Positions 18,032 through 26,420 of a stretch of DNA of 64,000 bases are shown one piece after another. Both the position numbers and the translations under genes were made by a program. Numbering within the stretch: the stretch's first letter is position 1; the number at the start of each line of letters is the position of its first letter. Location: the NCBI RefSeq assembly GCF_902705875.1, contig NZ_CACSIK010000001.1:2916336-2980335 (forward strand), in the 5' to 3' direction. The notes below the pieces were generated by a model. The model did no database searches and was not told the origin of the DNA. It saw only the letters and a program-made list of their open reading frames with translations. The stretch comes from Zhongshania aliphaticivorans (GTDB lineage Bacteria > Pseudomonadota > Gammaproteobacteria > Pseudomonadales > Spongiibacteraceae).

Positions 18032-18562
18032 ATGCGCTTAATACAGTCGATAAATAAGTTCGATGTGCGAATGTTCCTGGCTTGCGTCAATACTCGCCAC
18101 CAGCAACAATTGTCTCGTGTAGCCCGCAGTATATCAAAAACCGGCGACGGCTACGCCCAACTAGGCCTTCCATTATGTGTTTATGTAATGGGAGTAAGCC
18201 AAGGCCTAGCGTATTTTGGTGCCGTGATCATCAGCTTCGCTGCATGGCTGCCCGCCTACTGGGTGCTTAAAAATACCTGCCGCAGAAAACGCCCTCCCGC
18301 GGCCATACCCACCTTTAGCGCGGCCATCATTGCCTCTGACGAATTTAGCTTTCCGTCTGGACACACCGCCGCCGCATTTTTGCTCGCCACGATGACCGTA
18401 TTATTTTTTGGCGCCGTGGGAATACCCCTGTTTATATGGGCTACCGCAGTAGGAGCCTCTCGCGTTATTCTCGGTGTGCATTTCCCCACTGACACTCTGG
18501 CAGGCGCCAGCTTAGGTATCGGGATTGCTCATTTAGGACACTCTATTGTCACCGCGATTTAA
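18032..18562 (+). CDS. PAP2-superfamily membrane phosphatase
   Basis: A 176-residue integral membrane phosphatidic-acid phosphatase type 2 protein. All three catalytic blocks are present: KNTCRRKRPPAA (motif 1, Lys and Arg), FPSGHTAAAF (motif 2, PSGH) and SRVILGVHFPTD (motif 3, SR...H...D with the nucleophilic and acid residues). Several hydrophobic helices surround them. Such enzymes remove phosphate from lipid phosphates such as phosphatidate, undecaprenyl pyrophosphate or lipid A. A GAGGA site sits 7 bases before the ATG. The next gene is a lipid-type glycosyltransferase, so an envelope-lipid role is probable. Confidence 0.86.
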   Translation: MRLIQSINKFDVRMFLACVNTRHQQQLSRVARSISKTGDGYAQLGLPLCVYVMGVSQGLAYFGAVIISFAAWLPAYWVLKNTCRRKRPPAAIPTFSAAIIASDEFSFPSGHTAAAFLLATMTVLFFGAVGIPLFIWATAVGASRVILGVHFPTDTLAGASLGIGIAHLGHSIVTAI

Positions 18563-18687
18563 ACACGACCAATCGCCGTATCTGACAATAGAGATAACGC
18601 TATAAAATATTCAAATAGTAGCATTGCAGACCGAGCCAGTATGAGCAAAAAACTATCCGGCTGTCGCGACAACGCAAGAGAAACAAT

Positions 18688-19749
18688 ATGAAATTGCTTT
18701 ACGGCGTACAGGGGACCGGCAACGGTCACATTTCTCGCGCCCGCATGATGGCGAAACACCTCGCAGAAAAAAACATAGATGTGCAATTTTTATTTTCTGG
18801 CCGCGCCCCAGAACAATATTTTGACATGGACGTCTTTGGCAACTATCAGCTTCGTGACGGCCTCAGCTTTGCGACCAGCAATGGCAGCATAAGCGCACTA
18901 AAAACCTTAGCGCAAACTAAGCCACTCAAATTTATTCGAGATATTCGCGCATTAGACCTTAGTAGCTACGACGCCATCATTACTGACTTTGAACCTGTTA
19001 CCGCCTGGGCTGGTCGCCTGCAAAGCAAACCAGTTATCGGTATCGGCCACCAATATGCTTTTGGCTACCCCGACGTACCACAAAGCGGTGTAGATTTACG
19101 TAATCGTTTGATTATGAAGTTCTTCGCGCCTGCTCGCTACCAACTAGGCCTGCACTGGGATCGCTTTAACGCCAGCATTGCTCCACCCATCATCAACCCC
19201 GATGAAGTTCGCCAACCCAATAACGCGACGCCGCATATTGTGGTCTACCTGCCTTTTGAAGATCAACAGCTGGTTAGCGACACTTTGGCGCAATTTCCCA
19301 ATCAGAAATTTATCCAATATGCCCCACAGCTTCAACACGAAGAACGCGGTAACATCAGCCGTAGACCAACCAGTTTGCACAACTTCAAACATGACCTTTG
19401 CCAAGCCAATGGTGTTATTTGCAATGCCGGTTTTGAGCTTATTAGTGAGTGTTTGCACATGGGAATTCCCGCACTTGCAAAACCTGTTGCGGGTCAATCA
19501 GAGCAGCAGGGGAATGCGGCAGCCTTACAACAGCTAGGCGCAGCCACTGTCATGCAAGAATTTTCGGCAAGCCGAATTGAAAAATGGTTAATGCACACCC
19601 CGTCGTTAACTCCTCGCCATTATCCTGATGTTGCAGCCGCCATTTGCGACTGGGTCATCAGCGGTCAATGGCATGACAGTTCTCAATTGGTATCCGAACT
19701 CTGGAAACAAACTGGACGTCCCGCAAACGCGATGACAGCCGCAGGTTAA
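18688..19749 (+). CDS. MJ1255/VC2487 family glycosyltransferase
   Basis: A 353-residue GT-B-fold glycosyltransferase. The family start MKLLYGVQGTGNGHISRAR is clear: GTGNGH is the glycine-rich nucleotide-sugar loop. Further landmarks are ITDFEPVTAWAGR, GIGHQYAFGYPDVP and, near the C-terminus, NAGFELISECLHMGIPALAKP, the conserved UDP-sugar-binding loop comparable to MurG. Acceptor and sugar are unknown. In other gammaproteobacteria this family sits with a metallophosphatase and PAP2 protein, as here. The downstream M14 gene starts 10 bases after the stop, so they are co-transcribed. Confidence 0.87.
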   Translation: MKLLYGVQGTGNGHISRARMMAKHLAEKNIDVQFLFSGRAPEQYFDMDVFGNYQLRDGLSFATSNGSISALKTLAQTKPLKFIRDIRALDLSSYDAIITDFEPVTAWAGRLQSKPVIGIGHQYAFGYPDVPQSGVDLRNRLIMKFFAPARYQLGLHWDRFNASIAPPIINPDEVRQPNNATPHIVVYLPFEDQQLVSDTLAQFPNQKFIQYAPQLQHEERGNISRRPTSLHNFKHDLCQANGVICNAGFELISECLHMGIPALAKPVAGQSEQQGNAAALQQLGAATVMQEFSASRIEKWLMHTPSLTPRHYPDVAAAICDWVISGQWHDSSQLVSELWKQTGRPANAMTAAG

Positions 19750-19759
19750 CTTTCCCACC

Positions 19760-20890
19760 ATGGCACACCATAGACCTACTAGTGCTCACAGCCAACAAGC
19801 TGCTGGGGAAAACGAATTTTACGGTCCCCAGTTACCGGATTTCACCACCGTAATGGATGCCTGTAGAGGCCCCCTAAGACACCGCTTGTCTGAGCTTATC
19901 TCTATGGAGCAGCTATGCCGGCAAGCAGGTGACTTGATTTCCACCCGCACAGAAGCCCTTGTTAAGGTGGATGATTTCACCCTGCCGTTAATTTCACTGA
20001 CCATTGGCAATCCAAGTACCGCAAAACATTGCTTAATGCTTACCGGCGGCATTCACGGCGTAGAGCGCATTGGCACCCAAGTTTTATTAGCATGGCTAGA
20101 AACCGTGGTAGAGCGCTGTCGCTGGGACAGTCATTGGCGCGCGCAATTCACCTCTGACATCGCTATCGTCGCCGTTCCCATTGCCAACCCCGGTGGCATG
20201 CTGAAAGACTCGCGTTGCAATCCAAATGGCGTAGATTTAAACCGTCACGCTCCCATTGACGCAGAAGACAAAGTCCCATTTTTAGTCGGCGGTCAGCGGA
20301 TGTCCAAACGACTCTCTTGGTATAGAGGCAAGCGCGGTGCAGATTATGAAATTGAATTCATCGCCCTGCAAAATATTATTAATCGCTATTGCCATCCGTC
20401 ACGGCCAAGTATCGTGGTAGATTTTCACTCAGGCTTTGGTTTCCAAGATCATATATGGATTCCCTATGCCTACCGTCGCCAACCCATAGACGACATTGGC
20501 AGTTACGTCGCACTAAAATTATTATGGGAAAGAAATTTTCCGCATCACAATTATGTCTTTGGCCCCCAGGCCATGCACTACTTAAGTCACGGTGATATTT
20601 GGGATTATTTTTATCGTCAGTGCCGAGCCAAGGGAATCACATTATTACCACTTACCCTAGAGATGGGCTCTTGGCTGTGGGTTAAAAAACACCCTCAACA
20701 ACTCTTTAGCTTTGCGGGCTTATTCAACCCAACGGTTCCCCACCGTCACTCCCGAGTATTGCGTGGCCACTTATTATTAATTGACTTCCTACTCGCGGCG
20801 ACGAGAAATATGGCACATTGGCAACCCAAAGGTGAACAAGAACGAGGGATGCAACAGATGGCACAAAGCCTGTGGTATCGACAGCTATGA
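19760..20890 (+). CDS. M14 family zinc carboxypeptidase-like protein
   Basis: A 376-residue M14 metallopeptidase fold. The zinc-ligand motif HxxE appears in TGGIHGVERIGTQV (about residues 95-108). ANPGGMLKDSRCNPNGVDLNRH carries the substrate-binding asparagine-arginine region, shown by NPNGVDLNR. The third zinc ligand is in VVDFHSGFGF, and the catalytic glutamate is likely in LTLEMGSW. It lacks a signal peptide, so it is probably cytoplasmic. Substrates could be peptidoglycan peptides or acyl-amino acids; this is not known. It overlaps the following hydrolase gene by an ATGA junction and follows the glycosyltransferase by 10 bases. Confidence 0.83.
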   Translation: MAHHRPTSAHSQQAAGENEFYGPQLPDFTTVMDACRGPLRHRLSELISMEQLCRQAGDLISTRTEALVKVDDFTLPLISLTIGNPSTAKHCLMLTGGIHGVERIGTQVLLAWLETVVERCRWDSHWRAQFTSDIAIVAVPIANPGGMLKDSRCNPNGVDLNRHAPIDAEDKVPFLVGGQRMSKRLSWYRGKRGADYEIEFIALQNIINRYCHPSRPSIVVDFHSGFGFQDHIWIPYAYRRQPIDDIGSYVALKLLWERNFPHHNYVFGPQAMHYLSHGDIWDYFYRQCRAKGITLLPLTLEMGSWLWVKKHPQQLFSFAGLFNPTVPHRHSRVLRGHLLLIDFLLAATRNMAHWQPKGEQERGMQQMAQSLWYRQL

Positions 20891-21687
20891 CCAAGCCTCG
20901 CCCAACTAGCGGCATGGCCAGCCAAGCAATTAAACACTGGATATTTCTTCGCGGCCTAAGTCGCGAACATGCCCATTGGGGTGATTTTATTCAGCGCTGT
21001 GAGATTGAATTAGGCTGGCATTGCTACACCATTGACCTACCAGGCTTTGGCAGCGAACATCAGCGCCCCTCACCCACCTCCATTGCTGAAATACGACAAG
21101 ATGTTCAATCCCGTCTTCCCAAGGAGCTAAGCGCTAACACCCAGCCCATTGGTATCATCGCACTTTCATTAGGGGGAATGGTTGCTCTAGACTGGTTAGC
21201 CAATGATCCAGAAAATATCTATGAAGCGATATTGATAGGGACCAGCGCTGCCGATTGCGGACTGAGCAAGCGTCTAAAATTTAACGCCATACCCTCTACT
21301 CTATACGCCTTATTTGCGATGACAGCCCGCAAACAAGAACATGCAATATTAACCATGGTGAGCAATAACCGTCACCGCCATGCAGAGGCATTGGATCTGT
21401 GGTGCCGTATTCGCGAACTTCGCCCCACGAAAAAGCAAAATGTTATTCGCCAACTTATTGCCGCCTCACGGTTTAACTCACCGTCCGCTCAGAGTCTTAA
21501 CAATATAAAAGGGCATTTCATAAGTAGCCGCGCTGACCGCATGGTCTCATTTCAATGTAGCGAATATCTTGCCAAAAAATATCACTGGCCATTAACGCTA
21601 CACAACACCGCTGGGCATGACCTACCCATTGACGACGCCGACTGGTTAATACACACGCTGAAATCTATAAGCGGTCAAACTTGTTAG
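20887..21687 (+). CDS. Alpha/beta-fold hydrolase
   Basis: A 266-residue alpha/beta hydrolase. The nucleophile elbow is IALSLGGMVALDWL (Ser near residue 96), the acid is probably in SSRADRMVS and the catalytic histidine in AGHDLPIDD, so the triad is complete. The oxyanion region near the start (WIFLRGLSREHAHWGDF) and the domain pattern resemble BioH-like and lipase-like carboxylesterases. I place the start at 20887 because the ATG overlaps the stop of the M14 gene as ATGA; an upstream in-frame ATG would overlap by 19 bases. It is the last rightward gene before a convergent acyltransferase. Confidence 0.85.
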   Translation: MTKPRPTSGMASQAIKHWIFLRGLSREHAHWGDFIQRCEIELGWHCYTIDLPGFGSEHQRPSPTSIAEIRQDVQSRLPKELSANTQPIGIIALSLGGMVALDWLANDPENIYEAILIGTSAADCGLSKRLKFNAIPSTLYALFAMTARKQEHAILTMVSNNRHRHAEALDLWCRIRELRPTKKQNVIRQLIAASRFNSPSAQSLNNIKGHFISSRADRMVSFQCSEYLAKKYHWPLTLHNTAGHDLPIDDADWLIHTLKSISGQTC

Positions 21688-21827
21688 TCACTAGCTACCA
21701 TTCGGGCTTAGCTGTCTGCGGAAGACAAAAACATATAACCGCGATTTACCATTTATTTATTCAATATTTTTGGCCCAAGGTAGTTAAGATGCCATCTCTT
21801 AAACAACCCCCGAGCCAAACAATACAG

Positions 21828-23558
21828 CTAAGCAGCTTTAGTCTCGGCTGCCGGCCCTTCTAAATAACGTTTGCGCTTTGCAGGTTTCATTTTTTCAATA
21901 TCCACCAACACCAAGCCATCAATACAATCTGCAAAATCTGGATCGACATTGAAAGCCGCAAAACTCACACCACCCTCATCACAAAGCTCTGTATATTGCT
22001 TATACAATGTAGGAACCGCACACCCCATTTCCGCCAATTTCTCTTTTAACTCCGTGAACTCCGCACGGTAGTCATTGCCACTAAAAACCGTTTCAGCCAA
22101 TTCACTTTTATAGGGGCTGTTTGCACTGGCCCATGGCTGTGTAGCGGGGAAATGTCGCTGATAAAATTGGATCAATAAATCCTTAGCGCCTCGGGGTAAA
22201 CTATCACTCAAACTAACTGGGCCGAATAAATAACGAATTTCCGGATAACGCCGCAAATAAGTCCCCAGACCTTGCCACAAATAATCAAGGCCGTTTCGTC
22301 CCCAGTAGCGAGGCTGCACAAAGCTGCGACCCAACTCAGCACCACACTCAAAATATTCTTCAGCGTAGGCTATTTGGTATTCAAACAATGATTCGCTATA
22401 AAGTGTTTGATCGTCAGCCAAATCTGCAACCCGCTTCAATCTATATGCGCCCACCAATTCGAGTTGATTTTCATCCCAAAGCACAATGTGGTCGTAATAG
22501 GCATCAAAGGCATCAACATCTCGACGACGACCTGTGCCTTCTCCCACCGCCCTAAAACTCACTTCGCGCAACCGGCCCAATTCACGCATAACGGTGCAAT
22601 CACCACTGTATTGATAACAGTAGATTTCCATCCCATCACGGGTACTGCCCAAATGGTCACACTGACGAATAGCGCGGCGTAACTCCTGACGATCCTCTGG
22701 ATGTGCGACTGCCTGTGCAACTGGCATAAAACATGGCTCGCCACCCCGCTTGCGGCGCCCCAATTTATAAATATGTTTTTTAAATAAACGGACTTTTGCT
22801 GGCGCTGTTAACGGCAACTTTTGATATACATCCGTTTCAATAGCAGGCCCAATGGTAACGCGCACGGTACGATTATTTTGCTTAAACATTTCGCGAATTA
22901 ACCACAGCGTCGACAAGGGTTTAGCGAGCAGAGACAACGCATAGAAAAACACTGAGTTACGGGCGTTTATATGCACAGGCAGGATTGGCGCCTTCGCTTT
23001 ACTCGCAAATTTAATAAACCCGTTACGCCAACGGCCATCGCGAATACCCGCCGGACTAAACCGTGACACTTCGCCTGCAGGAAATATAATTACCGCACCT
23101 TCACTATTTAAATGCTGGTGAATAGCCTGCAAGTTCTCTTTTCGGTTTCGCTTACCACTCATATTGTCTACAGGCAATAATAAGGAACGCAGCGGTTTGA
23201 TTGCGTACAACAACTCATTGGCAATGACTTTGACGTCTCCACGCACCTCTGAGACCAGCTTTAATAGCGCCAAGCCATCCAGACTGCCAATTGGGTGATT
23301 GGAAATGATCACTACTCGTCCAGTTACCGGTATACGCTCTTTATCAAGTGCGCTAATTGCGTAACCAAAATCGAAATAATCGAGGGCTTTCTCAACAAAA
23401 TCTAAACCCTGAACATAGGGGTAGTCTTTTCCAAACTGCTTAAATTCTGCTTCGTGAAACAAATATTTTAATAATGCAGATAACGTCCTTTTAATCCGCG
23501 GATTACCTTTGGAAATTTTGGGGAATTGTTCGTCAATTACCGAATCTACAGAAATCAT
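21828..23558 (-). CDS. Bifunctional acyltransferase, PlsC domain fused to OlsB-like GNAT domain (OlsF-like)
   Basis: A 576-residue two-domain acyltransferase. Residues about 60-290 are a PlsC/lysophospholipid acyltransferase domain (NHPIGSLDGLALL catalytic motif, then FPAGEVSRFSPAG). Residues about 300-560 are a GNAT-like N-acyltransferase domain of the ornithine-lipid OlsB type (MRELGRLREVSFRAVGEG, then YDHIVLWDE). This order matches OlsF of Serratia, whose C-terminal part N-acylates ornithine and N-terminal part adds the second acyl group. The predicted product is therefore an ornithine-type amino lipid, but the amino acid substrate is not proven. An ideal AGGAG site precedes the ATG. The upstream LpxH-like gene ends 18 bases away, so the two are co-transcribed. 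Confidence 0.82.
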   Translation of the reverse strand: MISVDSVIDEQFPKISKGNPRIKRTLSALLKYLFHEAEFKQFGKDYPYVQGLDFVEKALDYFDFGYAISALDKERIPVTGRVVIISNHPIGSLDGLALLKLVSEVRGDVKVIANELLYAIKPLRSLLLPVDNMSGKRNRKENLQAIHQHLNSEGAVIIFPAGEVSRFSPAGIRDGRWRNGFIKFASKAKAPILPVHINARNSVFFYALSLLAKPLSTLWLIREMFKQNNRTVRVTIGPAIETDVYQKLPLTAPAKVRLFKKHIYKLGRRKRGGEPCFMPVAQAVAHPEDRQELRRAIRQCDHLGSTRDGMEIYCYQYSGDCTVMRELGRLREVSFRAVGEGTGRRRDVDAFDAYYDHIVLWDENQLELVGAYRLKRVADLADDQTLYSESLFEYQIAYAEEYFECGAELGRSFVQPRYWGRNGLDYLWQGLGTYLRRYPEIRYLFGPVSLSDSLPRGAKDLLIQFYQRHFPATQPWASANSPYKSELAETVFSGNDYRAEFTELKEKLAEMGCAVPTLYKQYTELCDEGGVSFAAFNVDPDFADCIDGLVLVDIEKMKPAKRKRYLEGPAAETKAA

Positions 23559-23576
23559 GGCGCTTACTCCTAATTA

Positions 23577-24395
23577 TTATCCAGCTCTACGCAGCGGGAA
23601 TACTTCCGCTTTAGCTGGGCCACCATTGCTGGTCATGCTTTGCAGTAGGGTTTGATGCTCAGTCCACTGGACAAGCTCCAACGTGCCGTCATACGTCTCG
23701 CCCAGCAATGTACAGTTTTCTATCCAATCACCATCATTGCAGTACAACAAACCTTTAACATTCTTGAGTGCAGGTTGATGAATATGGCCACAAATAACAC
23801 CATCTAATCCCCGTCGAGACGCCTCTTTAACTGCTGCATCTTCAAATACGCTAATAACCTGCCTAGCATTGGGTATCCGCTGTTTAATATAGGTTGCCAA
23901 GGACCAGTAATTACGGCCAAAGCGACGGCGAAAGAAATTTGCCCACCGGTTTAAAAACAACAAGAAATCATAGGCCGCGTCACCAATGAGGTTTTCCCAT
24001 TTACTTAAAAGAATGTGTTCATCCAGGCAATCACCATGAAACATCAGCAAACGTTTACCATCCACCGTGGTATGAATTGCCTCGCGCTTAATCTCAACGG
24101 GGCCAAGAATATGGCCAACATAATCACGCATAGGTTCATCGTGATTACCGGGAATATAAACAACCCGAGTACCGTCGCTGGCTTTAGAAAACAACGCCCT
24201 AACTACTTCGTAGTGGTTTGCTGGCCAGTGGAAAGTACGCTTGAGCGCCCACAGATCGACAACATCGCCTACAAGATAAAGTGTCTCGCACTCAATATTA
24301 TTTAAAAAATTAAGGAGGTAGTCAGCGCGACAGTCTTTAAAGCCGAGATGAATATCGGACAACCAAATGGTTTTATATCGTTTCCTAGTTTCCAT
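23577..24395 (-). CDS. LpxH-like metallophosphoesterase (UDP-2,3-diacylglucosamine diphosphatase family)
   Basis: A calcineurin-like phosphoesterase of about 272 residues with every metal-binding motif of the LpxH group: WLSDIHLGF, VGDVVDLW, IPGNHDEP, FHGDCLDEH and CGHIHQP. LpxH cleaves UDP-2,3-diacylglucosamine to lipid X in lipid A synthesis. This longer, CAGHIHQ-type relative could be a true LpxH or a paralogue acting on another lipid. The GAGGA site fits best with the ATG at 24395; an ATG two codons earlier is also possible. It forms an operon with the OlsF-like gene and faces the PAP2/glycosyltransferase genes, which supports an envelope-lipid role. Confidence 0.83.
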   Translation of the reverse strand: METRKRYKTIWLSDIHLGFKDCRADYLLNFLNNIECETLYLVGDVVDLWALKRTFHWPANHYEVVRALFSKASDGTRVVYIPGNHDEPMRDYVGHILGPVEIKREAIHTTVDGKRLLMFHGDCLDEHILLSKWENLIGDAAYDFLLFLNRWANFFRRRFGRNYWSLATYIKQRIPNARQVISVFEDAAVKEASRRGLDGVICGHIHQPALKNVKGLLYCNDGDWIENCTLLGETYDGTLELVQWTEHQTLLQSMTSNGGPAKAEVFPLRRAG

Positions 24396-24615
24396 GCTCA
24401 TGCATCCTCGTTATGCATTTGTGGCAAGATTAGGACTTTATAGTGACAAATAGAGGGCTTTTTAAAGACAAATTTATGACAACTGCCATCACATAAATTG
24501 CAGCTAGTGCGGTGCGCACACCTATATTGATTAAAAGAACTTTATCTCTATGATGTTACAAGAGATTGAAATTAAACAAACTTATGGTGTTAATAATCGC
24601 ACAATAACACCGCAG

Positions 24616-25923
24616 TTATTGAGCCTGTGAAGGTCGAAATAAGGCCGCAATTGCGCTGGGATTTGACGGGAAAAATAAATGTAAATATGACGCGGTTAAA
24701 CCTCTGCTTTGGTAGATAGGCTCACCCGGTGCGGGGTGGCGCTGACGGCGACCATACGCTACGGGGTCAGGAGTATTTTCCGCTTGTGAGCGATGATGCG
24801 CATGTCCTCTAATATCTCCCTCAGGCAATTGGGCATATTGCATGCCCTGACAACCACCGCGAGGACGCATACAGGCATCACCGTTTAACAGGCCCAGCAT
24901 TTCAACACCCTGCCCGTCTAAATCTTTTATGCTTTCAAGGCAATACATAAACCCACCGCACTCAGCCAAAATCACTTTATTGTCAGCGTGAAATGCGCGA
25001 ATAGCCGCTAGCATTTTGCTATTTTCAGAAAGCGATTTCAGATGCAACTCTGGGTAGCCGCCAGGTAACCACAATGCATCTGCAGGCGGCAACTCTGTAT
25101 CACCTAATGGCGAAAAGAAGCTTATCTCCGCTCCCATATCAGTGAGTAGATTTAGGTTTGCAGCATAGATAAAGCTAAAAGCACTATCCCGTGCCACCGC
25201 TATTTTCACACCGGATAATAAAGGGAGTGGCTCAGGTAACTCTCGGCTATCAAACGCAACTGGGGCGGGTAAGTCGGCAAGGTTACTAACACCTATCATT
25301 GCCGCGGCTTTAGTAAAACGAGTCTCGATCAGCTCACTTACTTCGCTAGCTTGCACCAAACCCAAATGGCGCTCTGGCAGGCTAATCTCTGGATCTCGAC
25401 TGATACTAGCAAGCAAAGGCAAGTTGTCGGGTAAGGCCTCTGCAATTAGGCTCCGGTGCCGCTCCGAGGCGCAGTTATTGGCAATAAGACCTACAACTTG
25501 AACATCATCACGGTAATTAGCCAAGCCACATGCGAGTGCAGCAGCAGTCTGCGCCATGCCTTTAACATCCATGATTAAGGCTATGGGGATATTAAAAACC
25601 GACGCCAAATCAGCGCTTGAGGGTTCGCCATCGAACATCCCCATTGCGCCTTCGACTAAAATCAAATCAGCGGTTTGCGCTGCAATATAAAATTGTTGCC
25701 GGCAATAGTCTTCACCCGCCATCCACAGATCTAACTGCACCACCGGATAACCACAGGCTTGTTCTAAGATTTGTGGATCAAGGTAGTCTGGGCCCATTTT
25801 AAAAATACGCACCTGCCGACCTTGGGCATGGTGATAACGGGCTATCGCCGCTGTTATTGTGGTTTTACCTTGACCTGAAGATGGCGCAGCAAGAAACAGT
25901 GCAGGGCAAAAAATACGGCTCAT
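24616..25923 (-). CDS. cobB: Cobyrinate a,c-diamide synthase, CobB/CbiA
   Basis: A 435-residue enzyme that ATP-dependently amidates the a and c side chains of cobyrinate (or hydrogenobyrinate) with glutamine. The N-terminal P-loop is APSSGQGKTTITA, with substrate and Mg motifs MGPDYLDP and VEGAMGMFDG. The C-terminal half is a class I glutamine amidotransferase domain with the nucleophilic Cys in LAECGGFMYC and a late His in YLHLFF. Length is normal. No other cobalamin gene lies in this window. The receiver gene at 25995 ends 71 bases upstream and no cobalamin riboswitch is visible, so regulation is unclear. Confidence 0.9.
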   Translation of the reverse strand: MSRIFCPALFLAAPSSGQGKTTITAAIARYHHAQGRQVRIFKMGPDYLDPQILEQACGYPVVQLDLWMAGEDYCRQQFYIAAQTADLILVEGAMGMFDGEPSSADLASVFNIPIALIMDVKGMAQTAAALACGLANYRDDVQVVGLIANNCASERHRSLIAEALPDNLPLLASISRDPEISLPERHLGLVQASEVSELIETRFTKAAAMIGVSNLADLPAPVAFDSRELPEPLPLLSGVKIAVARDSAFSFIYAANLNLLTDMGAEISFFSPLGDTELPPADALWLPGGYPELHLKSLSENSKMLAAIRAFHADNKVILAECGGFMYCLESIKDLDGQGVEMLGLLNGDACMRPRGGCQGMQYAQLPEGDIRGHAHHRSQAENTPDPVAYGRRQRHPAPGEPIYQSRGLTASYLHLFFPSNPSAIAALFRPSQAQ

Positions 25924-25994
25924 AACAATACATCACTAATACATTTTCAATTTTGAAGGCGTATTAGAAATCAATTCACTGAAAATTGCGATCA

Positions 25995-26420
25995 CTAAGG
26001 CAATTCACGCACACAGTCTGCGTAATATTCGGTCAAAACACTGTCTAATTTCTCCATCGTCAATGGCTTGCTCGAAAATGTATTTACATCCTCTATTGTA
26101 TTAGCAGTAGACTCATCATCAGGATTCAACGATGTTGTTAGCATCACCACAACCACCCCCGCATGTTGTTCCTTAGGCAGAAGTTTGTATTCATCTAGAA
26201 ATTCCCAGCCATTCATCACCGGCATATTAAGATCGAGAAATATCAAATCAGGCTGAGGGAAAACGCCGTCTACTGCTGTTGTTAGATAATCCATCGCTTC
26301 ACGACCATTCATAAACTCGGTGATCGATTCAGTAAAACCATACTTTTCTATAATTAAGCGGTGTATATAGTTAGTGGCTTTACAGTCATCGATTAACAGC
26401 ACACTTTTTAGCTTATTCAT
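25995..26420 (-). CDS. Single-domain response regulator (REC)
   Basis: A stand-alone receiver of about 141 residues. The phospho-acceptor Asp is in FLDLNMPVMNG (about residue 63), the acidic pocket is LLIDDCKA at the start, and a Lys in SSKPLTMEKL completes the active site. The wide spacing in the middle is like Rcp1-type receivers paired with phytochrome-like kinases. The ATG at 26420 overlaps the last codons of the upstream histidine kinase and has a GAGGGAC site 8-9 bases upstream; the in-frame GTG at 26426 is less likely. It has no output domain, so it probably relays or titrates phosphate from the kinase encoded immediately upstream. Confidence 0.88.
   Translation of the reverse strand: MNKLKSVLLIDDCKATNYIHRLIIEKYGFTESITEFMNGREAMDYLTTAVDGVFPQPDLIFLDLNMPVMNGWEFLDEYKLLPKEQHAGVVVVMLTTSLNPDDESTANTIEDVNTFSSKPLTMEKLDSVLTEYYADCVRELP

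Noticed and set aside
24402..25994. Cobalamin riboswitch expected near cobB
   Set aside because: The upstream gap of cobB is only 71 bases and no B12-box-like sequence or aptamer-sized leader is visible.
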